Counted from the stretch's first letter, positions 18,129 through 27,196 are shown. The stretch is 64,000 bases of DNA from Mucilaginibacter sp. (GCF_028288185.1 NZ_JAQBOF010000008.1:62001-126000), one strand, 5' to 3'. Numbers and translations: made by a program. The notes: generated by a model from the sequence alone, not told the origin.

Positions 18129-19634
18129 ATGAAGTTAGCTGTTGAACGTAAGCCAGTAAGAGTTAATCCAGATCCTAAACGTGTTATTGCAAGATTCTTT
18201 TTTAATGGAAATGATCGCGCTAAAGAAGTGCTGGAACGTGTTATCAACATAAGCGAAGAAGAAGCCTTTAGTATAATTTCGCCATTATTGCAGGAGTACT
18301 CTAAACGCCACCGTAATATTACACGTGTTTTAAACCGCCATTGCAGCAAACTAAAACCACTTTTCGCTGAATTGAATATTGATTATGACACCCTTACGGT
18401 ATACCGTAAGCTGTTAATTGGCTCGTATTTTACGCATGAATATTCTATTGAATCGGCGGCGTTTTTTAACCCATCTATAGTACAAGATCCCGATCAAACC
18501 GAGTTATCAGAAGGCGAGCGGCGGGTAATAATGAGCTTTAGGGCAGTAGGCGAGGGGCATATCTCGTCAATCACTTTTCGAAGGGCTTTGATTGATAAAA
18601 ACAATAACATTACGGTATTACCGGCTGGTAATTATATTGACGAAGCCGAGATTGTAAGAAACGCGGTTTACAACAAAAAACTGTTTTTTGATAAGGCCGC
18701 TGTTACCCAGATCAATATTGATGTGTTGCACGAATTAGAAACTAAGCTTGATCATCACTTTGAATACTCGAACCTGCGCCGTATCATCATTGATTCGCAA
18801 AAACTGCAGGAAAGCGATATGAAAAAACTAGAGTATGATAAAGTACTTTGGCTGGCCGATTCATACTACGAAATAGTTTTCTCTTTAGATACTGATATAT
18901 CAGACCGTGTTATTTTCCCTATATCTGAGTATGAGCGCAAGGGTATTGAAGATGCCCGCTTTGTGGAGTTTACAAATGAAGATGGCAGCTGCGTTTATTA
19001 TGCTACGTATACTGCCTATGATGGCGCGTTGATAATGCCTAAGTTACTACAGACCACTGATTTTTATAATTTTAAAATAATGCCATTATACGGTGCCGGC
19101 GCACAGAACAAAAATCTGGCATTGTTCCCACGTAAAATAAATGGCAAGTATGCCATGATATCACGCATTGACGGGTGCAACAACTATATCATGTACTCTG
19201 ACAAAATAAATATCTGGGAGAAACCTATTTTATTGCAAAAGCCAAAATTTAGCTGGGAGTTTGTACAGATTGGTAACTGCGGATCACCTATTGAAACTAA
19301 ACATGGGTGGATTGTCATAACCCACGGCGTTGGCCCAATGCGCCGCTATGTGCTTGGCGCAAGCCTTTTAAAGCTGGACAACCCCGAAGTTGAGATTGGG
19401 CGCCTTAAAGAGCCTATATTGATCCCTAATAGCGATGAGCGCGAAGGTTATGTGCCTAATGTAATTTATTCCTGCGGATCGATAATAAATAATAATAAAC
19501 TGATCATCCCTTATGGGTTGTCTGACTACTCCACCTCATTTGCCGAGATTGACCTGGACGAATTAATGGCTAAATTTAAAGAAGATGCTAAGGGGGCAAA
19601 GTTTAATGACCACGAAGTTGTTAAACTTTCGTAA
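18129..19634 (+). CDS. Glycoside hydrolase family 130 protein (probable beta-mannoside phosphorylase)
   Basis: This 501-residue cytoplasmic protein has no signal peptide. About 200 N-terminal residues form a helical extension; residues about 210-490 carry the five-bladed propeller hallmarks of GH130, including KNLALFPRKINGKYAMISRID and ETKHGWIVITHGVG. GH130 enzymes mostly phosphorolyse or hydrolyse beta-linked mannosides, releasing mannose 1-phosphate. Two glycosyltransferase genes lie convergently downstream (20309-23601). With them it suggests turnover or synthesis of a mannose-containing oligosaccharide; this is inference. The exact linkage cannot be told from sequence. Confidence 0.8.
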   Translation: MKLAVERKPVRVNPDPKRVIARFFFNGNDRAKEVLERVINISEEEAFSIISPLLQEYSKRHRNITRVLNRHCSKLKPLFAELNIDYDTLTVYRKLLIGSYFTHEYSIESAAFFNPSIVQDPDQTELSEGERRVIMSFRAVGEGHISSITFRRALIDKNNNITVLPAGNYIDEAEIVRNAVYNKKLFFDKAAVTQINIDVLHELETKLDHHFEYSNLRRIIIDSQKLQESDMKKLEYDKVLWLADSYYEIVFSLDTDISDRVIFPISEYERKGIEDARFVEFTNEDGSCVYYATYTAYDGALIMPKLLQTTDFYNFKIMPLYGAGAQNKNLALFPRKINGKYAMISRIDGCNNYIMYSDKINIWEKPILLQKPKFSWEFVQIGNCGSPIETKHGWIVITHGVGPMRRYVLGASLLKLDNPEVEIGRLKEPILIPNSDEREGYVPNVIYSCGSIINNNKLIIPYGLSDYSTSFAEIDLDELMAKFKEDAKGAKFNDHEVVKLS

Positions 19635-19808
19635 GTCTTAGTATACTATTGTATTAAATAGTGGACGCAAATAGGTTAACAAACAGGCACTTCATACCTT
19701 ATTAACCCTTAAAAAGTTCATTTATATCCGCCGTTTAATCATTTATCAACATATCCAATTTTGGCATATCCATTGTTAAGTAAACAGTAACAGTATTTAA
19801 TTAATAAT

Positions 19809-20267
19809 GTGACTGTTACAAGAATTTTATATGGAAATAAATTTATTAAACCAATGGATCATTTCAGAGAAATAAAGAACAACCTTGCTTGGCATAACGA
19901 AGGCAAATTTGAGGTTGAATTAATTAATGGGGTTATAACTAAACTAAATTTTTGCGAACCCGGAAAAGGCCCGCATGATACTGGTAAATGTCTGACATCT
20001 ACCAACTATAAATATCTACAGGCAATATATTCATGTCTGGGCGATCTGTTTAATTTTATCGATGAGGAAAACAAACGCCTGGGTTATAAATACGCGCAGA
20101 ACATTGAGGTGGCACAACGTTACCAGGGAGATGTAGAGGATATTTATCCATCTGACGAACCTAAATTAAGGCCATTGATCAATTACGATCATCAGCCGGA
20201 AGAAGAGATTAAAGCAGAGGGTTTAGATAACGATCATACCCAGCATAATATAGAATTAACAGCATAG
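19809..20267 (+). CDS. Conserved-looking small protein of unknown function
   Basis: Not recognised. The longest frame starts at GTG 19809 (152 residues); an ATG at 19854 gives 137 residues beginning MDHFREIKNNLAWHNEGKFEV and may be the true start. There is no signal peptide or membrane helix. It is rich in charged residues, with two cysteines (FCEPGKGPHDTGKCL) spaced about 15 apart, and an acidic C-terminal tail. It lies between the GH130 gene and the convergent glycosyltransferases, so a role in the same carbohydrate locus is possible but unproven. A 14-bp palindrome just past the stop separates it from them. Confidence 0.6.
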   Translation: MTVTRILYGNKFIKPMDHFREIKNNLAWHNEGKFEVELINGVITKLNFCEPGKGPHDTGKCLTSTNYKYLQAIYSCLGDLFNFIDEENKRLGYKYAQNIEVAQRYQGDVEDIYPSDEPKLRPLINYDHQPEEEIKAEGLDNDHTQHNIELTA

Positions 20268-20268
20268 G

Positions 20269-20300
20269 AGATTTACGAAGTTTCTCAACTTCGTAAATCT
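20269..20300. repeat. Perfect 14-bp palindromic hairpin between convergent genes
   Basis: Arms AGATTTACGAAGTT and AACTTCGTAAATCT enclose TCTC. It differs by one base per arm from the palindrome at 46804-46836. Without a T run it is not a classical terminator, but its place between convergent stops suggests a role in transcript 3' ends. Confidence 0.7.
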
Positions 20301-20308
20301 GAGACTAC

Positions 20309-21316
20309 TCAATACCCCAGAATTTGATGATATAACGTCAAATAATCGGCCACCATTTTATCGCACGAAAATTGAGCAGTGGCCCAATTATAACAGTCTT
20401 GCCGCTTAATATTTTTAATGCATTCTACAACTTCAACTGCTTCGTCAACCGTATTTACCAAAAAGCCTGTTTCTTCATGCTTAATTAGCTCAGGCATTGA
20501 GCCTCTGTTAAAAGCAATAACAGGGGTACCACAAAGCATGGTTTCGGCTACGCTCAAGCCAAACGGTTCGTTAAAATTTATGGGATGCAATAGGGCCAGC
20601 GCATTTCCTAATAAAAGATTTCGTTTTTCAGGTCCGGCGCTGCCAATGTATTCTATCTGGTCATTTAGTTGTGGTTCAATTTTCTCTTTAAAATAACCTT
20701 CGTCCTGTACAATGCCGGCTATTAATAATTTACGTTTGCTTTTTTTGGCGATGTCTATAGCTTCGGCTGTTCCTTTGTCAGGATGGATGCGCCCAAAGTA
20801 GAGTAAGTAAGCATCGGGGTATGCATTATATTCAAAATCTTTAGTATCTAAACCATTATAAACCGTAGCCAGGTAATTCAATTCCGGGCTTCTGTCCGAA
20901 TTACTGATAGATACATAGTTGCCTATCGAATTATATTTTTTATAAACCGGGATAATCCGTTGCGATGAAAAACCATGAATAGTAGTAATAATGGGTGTTT
21001 TAATTAAGCCCGAATAGGTGAGCGGCAAAAAATCAAAGTTGTTGTGGATGATATCAAACTTATTCGCCTTTTCCATCAGGTTGCTAATATGCAGACACTC
21101 TAAAACTTTGGCATTCTGCGTGCGGTCTTCTTCATAACCTTGCTCGCAAATAGCCTCAAGCTTGCCGGCGGTTATAGAATCGCCGGTGGCGAAGAGCGTT
21201 ACCTCAACGCCCAGTTTTATTAACCCCTCGGCTATGTTTGATGTTACCTGTTCCCATGGCCCATAATGCCTGGGCGGTGTGCGCCAGGCAACGGGAGCTA
21301 GTATTGCGGCTTTCAT
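20309..21316 (-). CDS. Glycosyltransferase family 4 protein
   Basis: This 335-residue cytoplasmic GT-B enzyme begins with a glycine-poor N-terminal Rossmann region (APVAWRTPPRHYGPWEQVTSNIAEGL). The acceptor side has IIHNNFDFLPL. The C-terminal donor domain includes LLYFGRIHPDKGTAEAI and the EPFGLSVAETMLCGTPVIAF signature, whose glutamates bind the nucleotide sugar. It starts inside the previous gene's stop (overlap of one base, TAATG), so it is coupled to the GT4-toroid protein. The donor sugar is unknown; mannose is suggested only by the neighbouring GH130. Confidence 0.85.
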   Translation of the reverse strand: MKAAILAPVAWRTPPRHYGPWEQVTSNIAEGLIKLGVEVTLFATGDSITAGKLEAICEQGYEEDRTQNAKVLECLHISNLMEKANKFDIIHNNFDFLPLTYSGLIKTPIITTIHGFSSQRIIPVYKKYNSIGNYVSISNSDRSPELNYLATVYNGLDTKDFEYNAYPDAYLLYFGRIHPDKGTAEAIDIAKKSKRKLLIAGIVQDEGYFKEKIEPQLNDQIEYIGSAGPEKRNLLLGNALALLHPINFNEPFGLSVAETMLCGTPVIAFNRGSMPELIKHEETGFLVNTVDEAVEVVECIKNIKRQDCYNWATAQFSCDKMVADYLTLYHQILGY

Positions 21317-23601
21317 TACTTAACGTTAACAGCTACTTTTTTTTGCGAAAAGCGGTTATACTCGTATTCCAACTCAAACGCTTGCAGTACTGTTAAGTGC
21401 GATATTAAGTAAGCTAAGGTGCTTTCGGCACCCTGGTTACGGTTTATACCTGTTGGCAATAAACCATCGCAGCAGCCCTTGGTTTCGTGATCATATAACG
21501 GGGCACGCAACGTGTTTTCGCCCAGGAACCACTTATAGCATAAAAACATTTTCTCGATATGCTCCGGCTTGCGGAACAATTGGTAAGCCTGAAAATGCAT
21601 CAACACCATAGCCATAGTCTCTATAGCCTGCTGATCGAACGTTGGAAACTTACCACCACGATAATACCAGCCATCATTACCAACCGGGCTTAAATAACCA
21701 TTTGATAAGGTTAAATTATCCAAAAAAGCCATTGTTTTTAAAGCGATCTCTTTAACCCGCTCATTACCGGTAACCTGGCATGAATGTAATAACGCTAACG
21801 GAAGAATGGCGTTATCATAGGTCATGCTTTCCTCGAACCATTGCCAATCGTCAGATTGGGTTTGGTCGTAAGCGGCAACTAAAGGCTGTGTTAATCTTAT
21901 TAACTCATTTACCATGCCCTCGTCCGTAGGATGAAGCTGTAGGTACATGCTTATACCTATAATGGTATTGCCCATCCCTCTTAAATATTTTAGATTTTTG
22001 AAGTGAGGGAACGAACGCTGGAATATCTCGGTAGCAAATTCGCGGTACGAATTGCTTGACCCATTGCCTATCAAATAACCCAAACTCCAGATAGTACGTC
22101 CGAAAGAATCTTCAGAACCCACCTCATCCAGATATTGCCTGTTAAAGCTCAAAAAATTACGGAAGTTACCATCATCCGTTTGCATATAGTGGATGTAGCT
22201 TAGGTAAATAGGCAATAGTTCAAATGCTTCTTTACTATTACTGCGCTTATGGGCCATAATAGCCATGATCAATGCGCGTGCGTTATCATCCAAACAATAA
22301 CCCTCTTTTAAGTTTGGTATGCCGTATTTAGCATGCTGCACAATACCGGTATCATCAGTTAAACGCAATACGTGAATAAGGCTGAACTTAGGCATTATCT
22401 CAGGGTCAACAATGCTATTCTTTAATATCTTGTCCCTAAAATCATGTTCATAGCATGCTTCCTGGGCCACTTTAATAAATTCGGCACCTATAACAGGCCA
22501 GCGTAAATGCAGGCCGTATTCGTAGGCATTTTGTTTCATTTCGTTTAATACACGCTCCTGGTCCAATAACTCAATAATAATGTCAGCCAACGCGTCAGAG
22601 TTTTTAAAGTCGAACAGGCGGCCACGGTTATGATCCAGTAATTCGGTGGCATGCCAGTAAGGAGTTGAAACTACGGCAGCGCCTGCACCAACGGCATATG
22701 ATAATGTTCCGCTGGTAATTTGTGCTTCATTTAGATACGGAGTAACATAAATTTCGGCTGCAGATAAGTATTGTATCAATTCTTCCTCTGCAACAAACTT
22801 GTTTACAAAGGCCAGGTTTTGCGATACGCCCAGCTGGTTAGCCAAAGTCTTTAAATGATCCCTGTATTCCTCGCCCGAGTTTTTTATTACACCCGGATGC
22901 GTATTACCTAATACCACATACATAACATCCGGATGATCCTTAACAATACGCGGCAATGCGCGTACAACTGTTTCTAAACCTTTGTTGCGGCTTATCAAAC
23001 CAAAAGTTAATAATACCCGGCGATTTTTAAATGGTGTTAAATTATTTATCGGGTTATCTTCAGGTGCTTCCAGGTCAGGCACCCCATGTTCTATTATTTG
23101 TATTTTTTCGGCAGGGATATCGTAAATGGTAGTTAAAAACTCCAACGCCCTTTGGCTCATTACAATGATCTTTGCAGATTGCTCAGCAATCTCTCTGATA
23201 ATAATCCTTTGCACATAGCTGGGATCTTTTAGTATAGTATGTAAAATAGATATTAATGGCTTCTCTAAACGATTAAGTAATGGTAATATGTAAATACCAC
23301 TCTCACCACCAAAAATACCAAACTCATGTTCTAATATACAAGCATCAGCATTACTGGTATTGATATAGTTTGCCGCCCGTATATAATCTTTTTGATGGTT
23401 CTGGCGGACAACATACTTTACCTCTTCCGGGTATTCATATTCATGTATGTTTTCAGAGTCGGTTAACGCTACTACAAAATCGCCTTTCAATACATTCGCA
23501 CGTTCGGGGAAATTAGAGCCAATGGCAGACATTAAATTTTGATTAAAGGTTGCAATTCCGCATTCGCGCGGCGGATAGGTTGAGATATAAGCTATTTTCA
23601 T
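21316..23601 (-). CDS. GT4 glycosyltransferase fused to a C-terminal alpha-helical (toroid-like) domain
   Basis: From the ATG at 23601 the protein has 761 residues and starts MKIAYISTYPPRECGIATF, a normal GT-B beginning; an upstream frame to 23724 adds an implausible leader. Residues about 1-385 form a GT4 domain (LLTFGLISRNKGLETV, later AEIYVTPYLNEAQITSGTLSYAVGAG). Residues about 400-760 are helical with YCLDDNARALIMAI, SFGRTIWSLGYLIG and WQWFEESMTYDNAILPLALL, recalling the alpha/alpha toroid of glycosidases and epimerases. Such two-domain proteins occur near GH130 genes. The helical part may trim, bind or modify the product; that is inference. Confidence 0.8.
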   Translation of the reverse strand: MKIAYISTYPPRECGIATFNQNLMSAIGSNFPERANVLKGDFVVALTDSENIHEYEYPEEVKYVVRQNHQKDYIRAANYINTSNADACILEHEFGIFGGESGIYILPLLNRLEKPLISILHTILKDPSYVQRIIIREIAEQSAKIIVMSQRALEFLTTIYDIPAEKIQIIEHGVPDLEAPEDNPINNLTPFKNRRVLLTFGLISRNKGLETVVRALPRIVKDHPDVMYVVLGNTHPGVIKNSGEEYRDHLKTLANQLGVSQNLAFVNKFVAEEELIQYLSAAEIYVTPYLNEAQITSGTLSYAVGAGAAVVSTPYWHATELLDHNRGRLFDFKNSDALADIIIELLDQERVLNEMKQNAYEYGLHLRWPVIGAEFIKVAQEACYEHDFRDKILKNSIVDPEIMPKFSLIHVLRLTDDTGIVQHAKYGIPNLKEGYCLDDNARALIMAIMAHKRSNSKEAFELLPIYLSYIHYMQTDDGNFRNFLSFNRQYLDEVGSEDSFGRTIWSLGYLIGNGSSNSYREFATEIFQRSFPHFKNLKYLRGMGNTIIGISMYLQLHPTDEGMVNELIRLTQPLVAAYDQTQSDDWQWFEESMTYDNAILPLALLHSCQVTGNERVKEIALKTMAFLDNLTLSNGYLSPVGNDGWYYRGGKFPTFDQQAIETMAMVLMHFQAYQLFRKPEHIEKMFLCYKWFLGENTLRAPLYDHETKGCCDGLLPTGINRNQGAESTLAYLISHLTVLQAFELEYEYNRFSQKKVAVNVK

Positions 23602-23827
23602 GTTTTTTGGTGGTATGATAGTCCGAGCCATGTTTATAGTTGATGTCGTTAGTGTATAGTATACTGACTTGAAAAACGTGCAGTTTGACCAAGGGAGAAC
23701 ATTGTTCCTGCTCTCTAAATGCATTTTTTAGCAGTATGCCTTATGTTTTGCATAAACCATACCAAGATTAGGCTCGCTAAATTTGTTAACGTGTTTATTG
23801 CAATAATTTAATATGCGGGACAGGCAG

Positions 23828-25015
23828 TTAGCAATAATGATCTATGGCTTCCATTATTACCTTACAGGCTTTTTCTATCTCATCGGTGGTAATGATGAGC
23901 GGGGGTGCAATACGCATGGCATTATCACAATGTAAAAACCAATCGGCAATTACACCATGAGCTATGCAGCGGTCAATTATTTTTTTATTAATATCAAAGT
24001 TTTGCAACGCTATGGCCAGCATTAATCCTTTTCCGCGTACTTCTTTTATAGCAGGGTGAATCAATAAACTTCGCAGTAGTATCTCTTTTTCTGCAACGGT
24101 ATTTACCAGGTCCTCATTTATCAGTACCTCTAACGCTGCTAACCCTGCGGCACAGCAAACGGGATGACCGCCAAATGTGGTGATGTGTCCTAAGATAGGG
24201 TTTTCTTTTAACGAACCCATTATTTCATTTGAGGCGATGAAGGCTCCTATTGGCATACCGCCGCCTAAAGCTTTAGCCAGTAGCAATATATCGGGCACTA
24301 TACCAAAATGCTCAAAGGCAAATAGTTTGCCGGTGCGGCCAAAGGCGGCCTGTATCTCGTCTAAAATTAAAAGTGTTCCGGTTTCATTACAACGTTTGCG
24401 CAGAGCCTGCATATAGGTGGCATCCGGCACACGTATGCCTGCTTCGCCTTGTATGGTTTCAATAATAACGCAAGCTGTCTCGGTAGTGATCAGATCAAGA
24501 TCATCAATATTATTAAAGCGGATAAAATTAACACCCGGCAATAACGGGCGATAAGCTTGTTTAAAAACCTCACTACCCATAACGCTTAACGCGCCATGGC
24601 TACTGCCGTGATAGGAGTTGTGGCAGGAAACAATTTGCTGTCTCCCGGTATATCGCTTAGCTAATTTTAAGGCACCCTCCACTGCCTCTGCGCCCGAGTT
24701 TACAAAGTATACCGATTGTAAGTTATCGGGTAAGAGCGATATCAGCTTCTCGGCAAATTTAACCTGTGGCGTTTGCACATATTCACCATATACCATCAGG
24801 TGCATATATTTATCAACCTGCTGTTTTATGGCGTTAATTACATGGGGGTTGCTATGCCCTAAGTTACTTACGCCTATGCCCGAGATCAGGTCTATATAAG
24901 CTTTGCCATTTATATCATACAGATTTACCCCTTCGGCACGTTCAAACTCCAGCAACAGAGGGAAGTTGGTGGTTTGCGCGTTATTGGCTAAAAATAGTTG
25001 GCGAAGCGTTAGCAT
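23828..25015 (-). CDS. Class III pyridoxal-phosphate aminotransferase (acetylornithine/ornithine type)
   Basis: The start chosen is ATG at 25015 (395 residues), because the longer frame to TTG 25024 runs into the promoter box. It has the subgroup II/class III hallmarks: GVSNLGHSNPHVI, NSGAEAVEGALKLAKRYTGR, LILDEIQAAFGRTGKLFAFEH, and LLAKALGGGMPIGAF with PLP-binding Lys248. Such enzymes transfer the delta- or gamma-amino group of ornithine, acetylornithine or 4-aminobutyrate to 2-oxoglutarate. The exact substrate cannot be assigned, and no arginine biosynthesis genes are adjacent. It is a single-gene unit. Confidence 0.85.
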   Translation of the reverse strand: MLTLRQLFLANNAQTTNFPLLLEFERAEGVNLYDINGKAYIDLISGIGVSNLGHSNPHVINAIKQQVDKYMHLMVYGEYVQTPQVKFAEKLISLLPDNLQSVYFVNSGAEAVEGALKLAKRYTGRQQIVSCHNSYHGSSHGALSVMGSEVFKQAYRPLLPGVNFIRFNNIDDLDLITTETACVIIETIQGEAGIRVPDATYMQALRKRCNETGTLLILDEIQAAFGRTGKLFAFEHFGIVPDILLLAKALGGGMPIGAFIASNEIMGSLKENPILGHITTFGGHPVCCAAGLAALEVLINEDLVNTVAEKEILLRSLLIHPAIKEVRGKGLMLAIALQNFDINKKIIDRCIAHGVIADWFLHCDNAMRIAPPLIITTDEIEKACKVIMEAIDHYC

Positions 25016-25021
25016 AATGCC

Positions 25022-25064
25022 CAAAAATACAAAAGGCTTATCACTTTGTGCGATAAGCCCTTTT
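25022..25064 (-). promoter_or_regulatory. Terminator overlapping the aminotransferase promoter box
   Basis: Read on the minus strand, an 8-bp stem GGCTTATC/GATAAGCC (25035-25059) is followed by TTTTGTATTTTTG. The T-rich tail ends the sigma-factor operon and at the same time contains TATTTTTG (25029 down to 25022), a TAnnTTTG box 6 nt before the aminotransferase ATG. A-rich flanks would let the hairpin work on either strand. Confidence 0.7.
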
Positions 25065-25082
25065 ATTGTTCACTAAAATATT

Positions 25083-25568
25083 TTACATGGGCGAACCCGG
25101 TTTTTGTTCATGCAGTTTCCTCACCAGTTCATCATTAAACTCGCGCTCACTTTTAATGAGCTGGCTTACTTTTTCGGGAGGCAATACTTTCATAAATTCA
25201 TCATTATAATGCTTGCGTATGTCTACCAGTTGTGCATCGTAGTCCAGATCTTTTTTAACCTGTTCAGATCCGTTAGCCTGCGCGTCCGAATTATTGAGGC
25301 GCTTTAATCGCCTAACCTCAAAAAGTTCGTTTTGATATTGACGATATATGGGCCAGAATTTTTCGCCTTGGTCGTGGGTAAGTGCAAGTTGCTTGGACAA
25401 AAAAGATTCTTTAACAACTTGTATACGGCGCATGCCAGGATTTTGTGGACGAACTACCGTAGCCTTACTTTGCTGCCGCAATTGCATGCGCACGTTTTGC
25501 GAATAAGCCGAATAGCTAATACATACGATCAATAAGATAACAAAAACATGCTTGCACAATTTATTCAT
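25083..25568 (-). CDS. Small exported protein of the sigma-factor operon
   Basis: A 161-residue protein with a clear Sec signal peptide (about 1-23, ending AYSQ). The mature part is helical and basic, with a segment like periplasmic Spy/LTXXQ or heavy-metal resistance proteins (QLALTHDQGEKFWPIYRQYQNELFEVRRL, later DEFMKVLPPEKVSQLIKSEREF). In Bacteroidota such proteins are usually the third gene after an ECF sigma factor and a membrane protein, as here (3-nt gap to the gene upstream). It is probably a periplasmic sensor or chaperone-like partner in envelope stress; the function is inferred from layout. Confidence 0.75.
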   Translation of the reverse strand: MNKLCKHVFVILLIVCISYSAYSQNVRMQLRQQSKATVVRPQNPGMRRIQVVKESFLSKQLALTHDQGEKFWPIYRQYQNELFEVRRLKRLNNSDAQANGSEQVKKDLDYDAQLVDIRKHYNDEFMKVLPPEKVSQLIKSEREFNDELVRKLHEQKPGSPM

Positions 25569-25571
25569 ATC

Positions 25572-26486
25572 TTATTGGTCGGTATAATCTTGTAAAGCGG
25601 TTTTTAACTCATCGGCACTAACCGGCAGGTTTTCTGATGTAACGGTATGTTGTGTGTCACCACCGTCCAGGTTTTGTTCCAAATAATCTTGAATATCGCT
25701 TACTGGTATAGCCGACAACTCGTTATGTAGGAAAGAACGGTTGTGTATTGCAGTAGGCGATTCCAGTCTTAAAAATACACCGGTACCCAACATTAAAACA
25801 ACACAAGCGGCAGTTGCATATTTAAATGCGGTTGATGAGATCATCCTAATAACCGCGCCTTTGCGTTTTACTATATCCTGGTTAACCGTTTTGTTTAAAA
25901 TGTTTTTGTTTAAACGGGTAAAGTAATCTTCGGGCACAGTAAATGCATTTTCGGTATTTGCCAAAACGTCTTCAACCAATAAACGGCTTTGTATGTTGCT
26001 GCTTAACTCCTCAAAATAATTTGCCGGAATAGTTAAGCCCGTATTTTCTGCATTAATTAACTCATTAACCGCTATACTGCTTTGTATGTTGCCGCTTAGC
26101 TCGTCAAAATAATTTGCCGGTACGGTTAGACTGATATGTTCTGTATTTAATATTTCTTCAACCGTTATGCGGCTTTGTATGTTGCTGCTTAATTGGTCAA
26201 AATAATTTTCCGGGACGGTTAAACCGGTAGCTTCAATATTTATTAAATCATCAACAGCTATACGGCTTTGTATGTTGCTGCTTAATTCATCAAAATAATT
26301 TTCGGGTACGGTAAAGCAATCCGAAGAGATCGAATTTTTCAATTCATCCAGTTTTATTGCTGATGTTATACGTTCATCCAACTCATCAAAATAGCCGTTA
26401 GGCACTGTAAACGGGTTTTTTGTACTAACTTGTTTAAGCGCTTCATAATCATTCAGCCATTCTTTATTTTCTATCTCGCTTGCCAT
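25572..26486 (-). CDS. Membrane protein with six 31-residue repeats (putative anti-sigma partner)
   Basis: A 304-residue protein. The N-terminal cytoplasmic part (24-190) has six tandem copies of a unit with consensus (F/L)TVPxNYFDELSSNIQSRI; the Tyr-Phe pairs are at 32/33, 64/65, 95/96, 126/127, 157/158 and 188/189. One membrane helix follows (about 220-239) and a roughly 65-residue periplasmic tail. It sits between an ECF sigma gene and an exported protein, the place of an anti-sigma factor, but has no zinc-binding anti-sigma motif. Each repeat could be a short binding motif; that is inference. Confidence 0.75.
   Translation of the reverse strand: MASEIENKEWLNDYEALKQVSTKNPFTVPNGYFDELDERITSAIKLDELKNSISSDCFTVPENYFDELSSNIQSRIAVDDLINIEATGLTVPENYFDQLSSNIQSRITVEEILNTEHISLTVPANYFDELSGNIQSSIAVNELINAENTGLTIPANYFEELSSNIQSRLLVEDVLANTENAFTVPEDYFTRLNKNILNKTVNQDIVKRKGAVIRMISSTAFKYATAACVVLMLGTGVFLRLESPTAIHNRSFLHNELSAIPVSDIQDYLEQNLDGGDTQHTVTSENLPVSADELKTALQDYTDQ
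25917..26417. repeat. 93-bp tandem repeats inside the gene
   Basis: The coding repeats are still close at DNA level: the string TATGTTGCTGCTTAA recurs with few changes at 93-bp spacing. This points to recent expansion by unequal recombination or slippage. The first unit (94-96 bp) and the last are the most diverged. Confidence 0.8.
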
Positions 26487-26536
26487 GATTACTTATAGAT
26501 GAAATTTAGATGAAAAGGTTTAATAACATTTTAAAT

Positions 26537-27091
26537 TTAATCTTCTGTCAATAAAATAGCCTCTATTTTTTTTACTGCCAAATGGAAGGATGCTTTTAAA
26601 GCCCCTACACTTGTACCCAATACCTGCGACATTTCTTCGTATTTCATGTCGTCATAATATTTCATATTAAATACCAGGCGTTGTTTTTCGGGTAGGGTGA
26701 TTATAGCATTCTGTAATTTTTTCTGCGCTGCATCCCCATTAAAATAAGACGAATCGGCTAGGGTATCAGCCAAATTATAAGCTTCGTCTTCAATGGAAAC
26801 ATTGTTCCGTAGCTTCTTCTTGTTCAGAAAAGTAATGCATTCGTTACTGGCAATCCTGTACATCCAGGTATACAACTGCGAGTCGCTACGGAAACCGGCC
26901 AGATTTTTCCAAACCTTTATAAATACATCCTGAACCAGATCATCGGCATCATCATGGTCAATAACCATGCGGCGTATGTGCCAGTAAATTTTTTGCTGAT
27001 ATTTATTAAGGAGCAGGTTAAATGCTAGGTTCCTGGTCTTTTCGTCCTGGAACTTGCTTAATATCTCTGCATCTTCAACCTGTGTGGGCAT
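26537..27091 (-). CDS. RNA polymerase ECF-type sigma-70 factor
   Basis: A 184-residue two-domain sigma factor. Region 2 includes DDADDLVQDVFIKVWKNL and TWMYRIASNECITFLNKKK; region 4 is LPEKQRLVFNMKYYDDMKYEEMSQVLGTSVGALKASFHLAVKKIE, with the usual helix-turn-helix. There are no extra domains. It is the first gene of a three-gene operon (sigma factor, repeat membrane protein, exported protein), 50 nt from the second. The repeat protein would restrain it at the membrane by analogy; the signal and regulon are unknown. Confidence 0.9.
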   Translation of the reverse strand: MPTQVEDAEILSKFQDEKTRNLAFNLLLNKYQQKIYWHIRRMVIDHDDADDLVQDVFIKVWKNLAGFRSDSQLYTWMYRIASNECITFLNKKKLRNNVSIEDEAYNLADTLADSSYFNGDAAQKKLQNAIITLPEKQRLVFNMKYYDDMKYEEMSQVLGTSVGALKASFHLAVKKIEAILLTED

Positions 27092-27196
27092 GTTAATATT
27101 TTTTTTCAGTATAATAGTTATTTAGGCTTTTTGTTTTAACAACTATCGGCACTAAAGTAATTATTATTTTTTTGATAACGATGGATCGCGGTGATT

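Noticed and set aside
25917..26417. 93-bp tandem repeats as a CRISPR or non-coding satellite
   Set aside because: The repeats keep the reading frame and encode regular protein units; there are no unique spacers.
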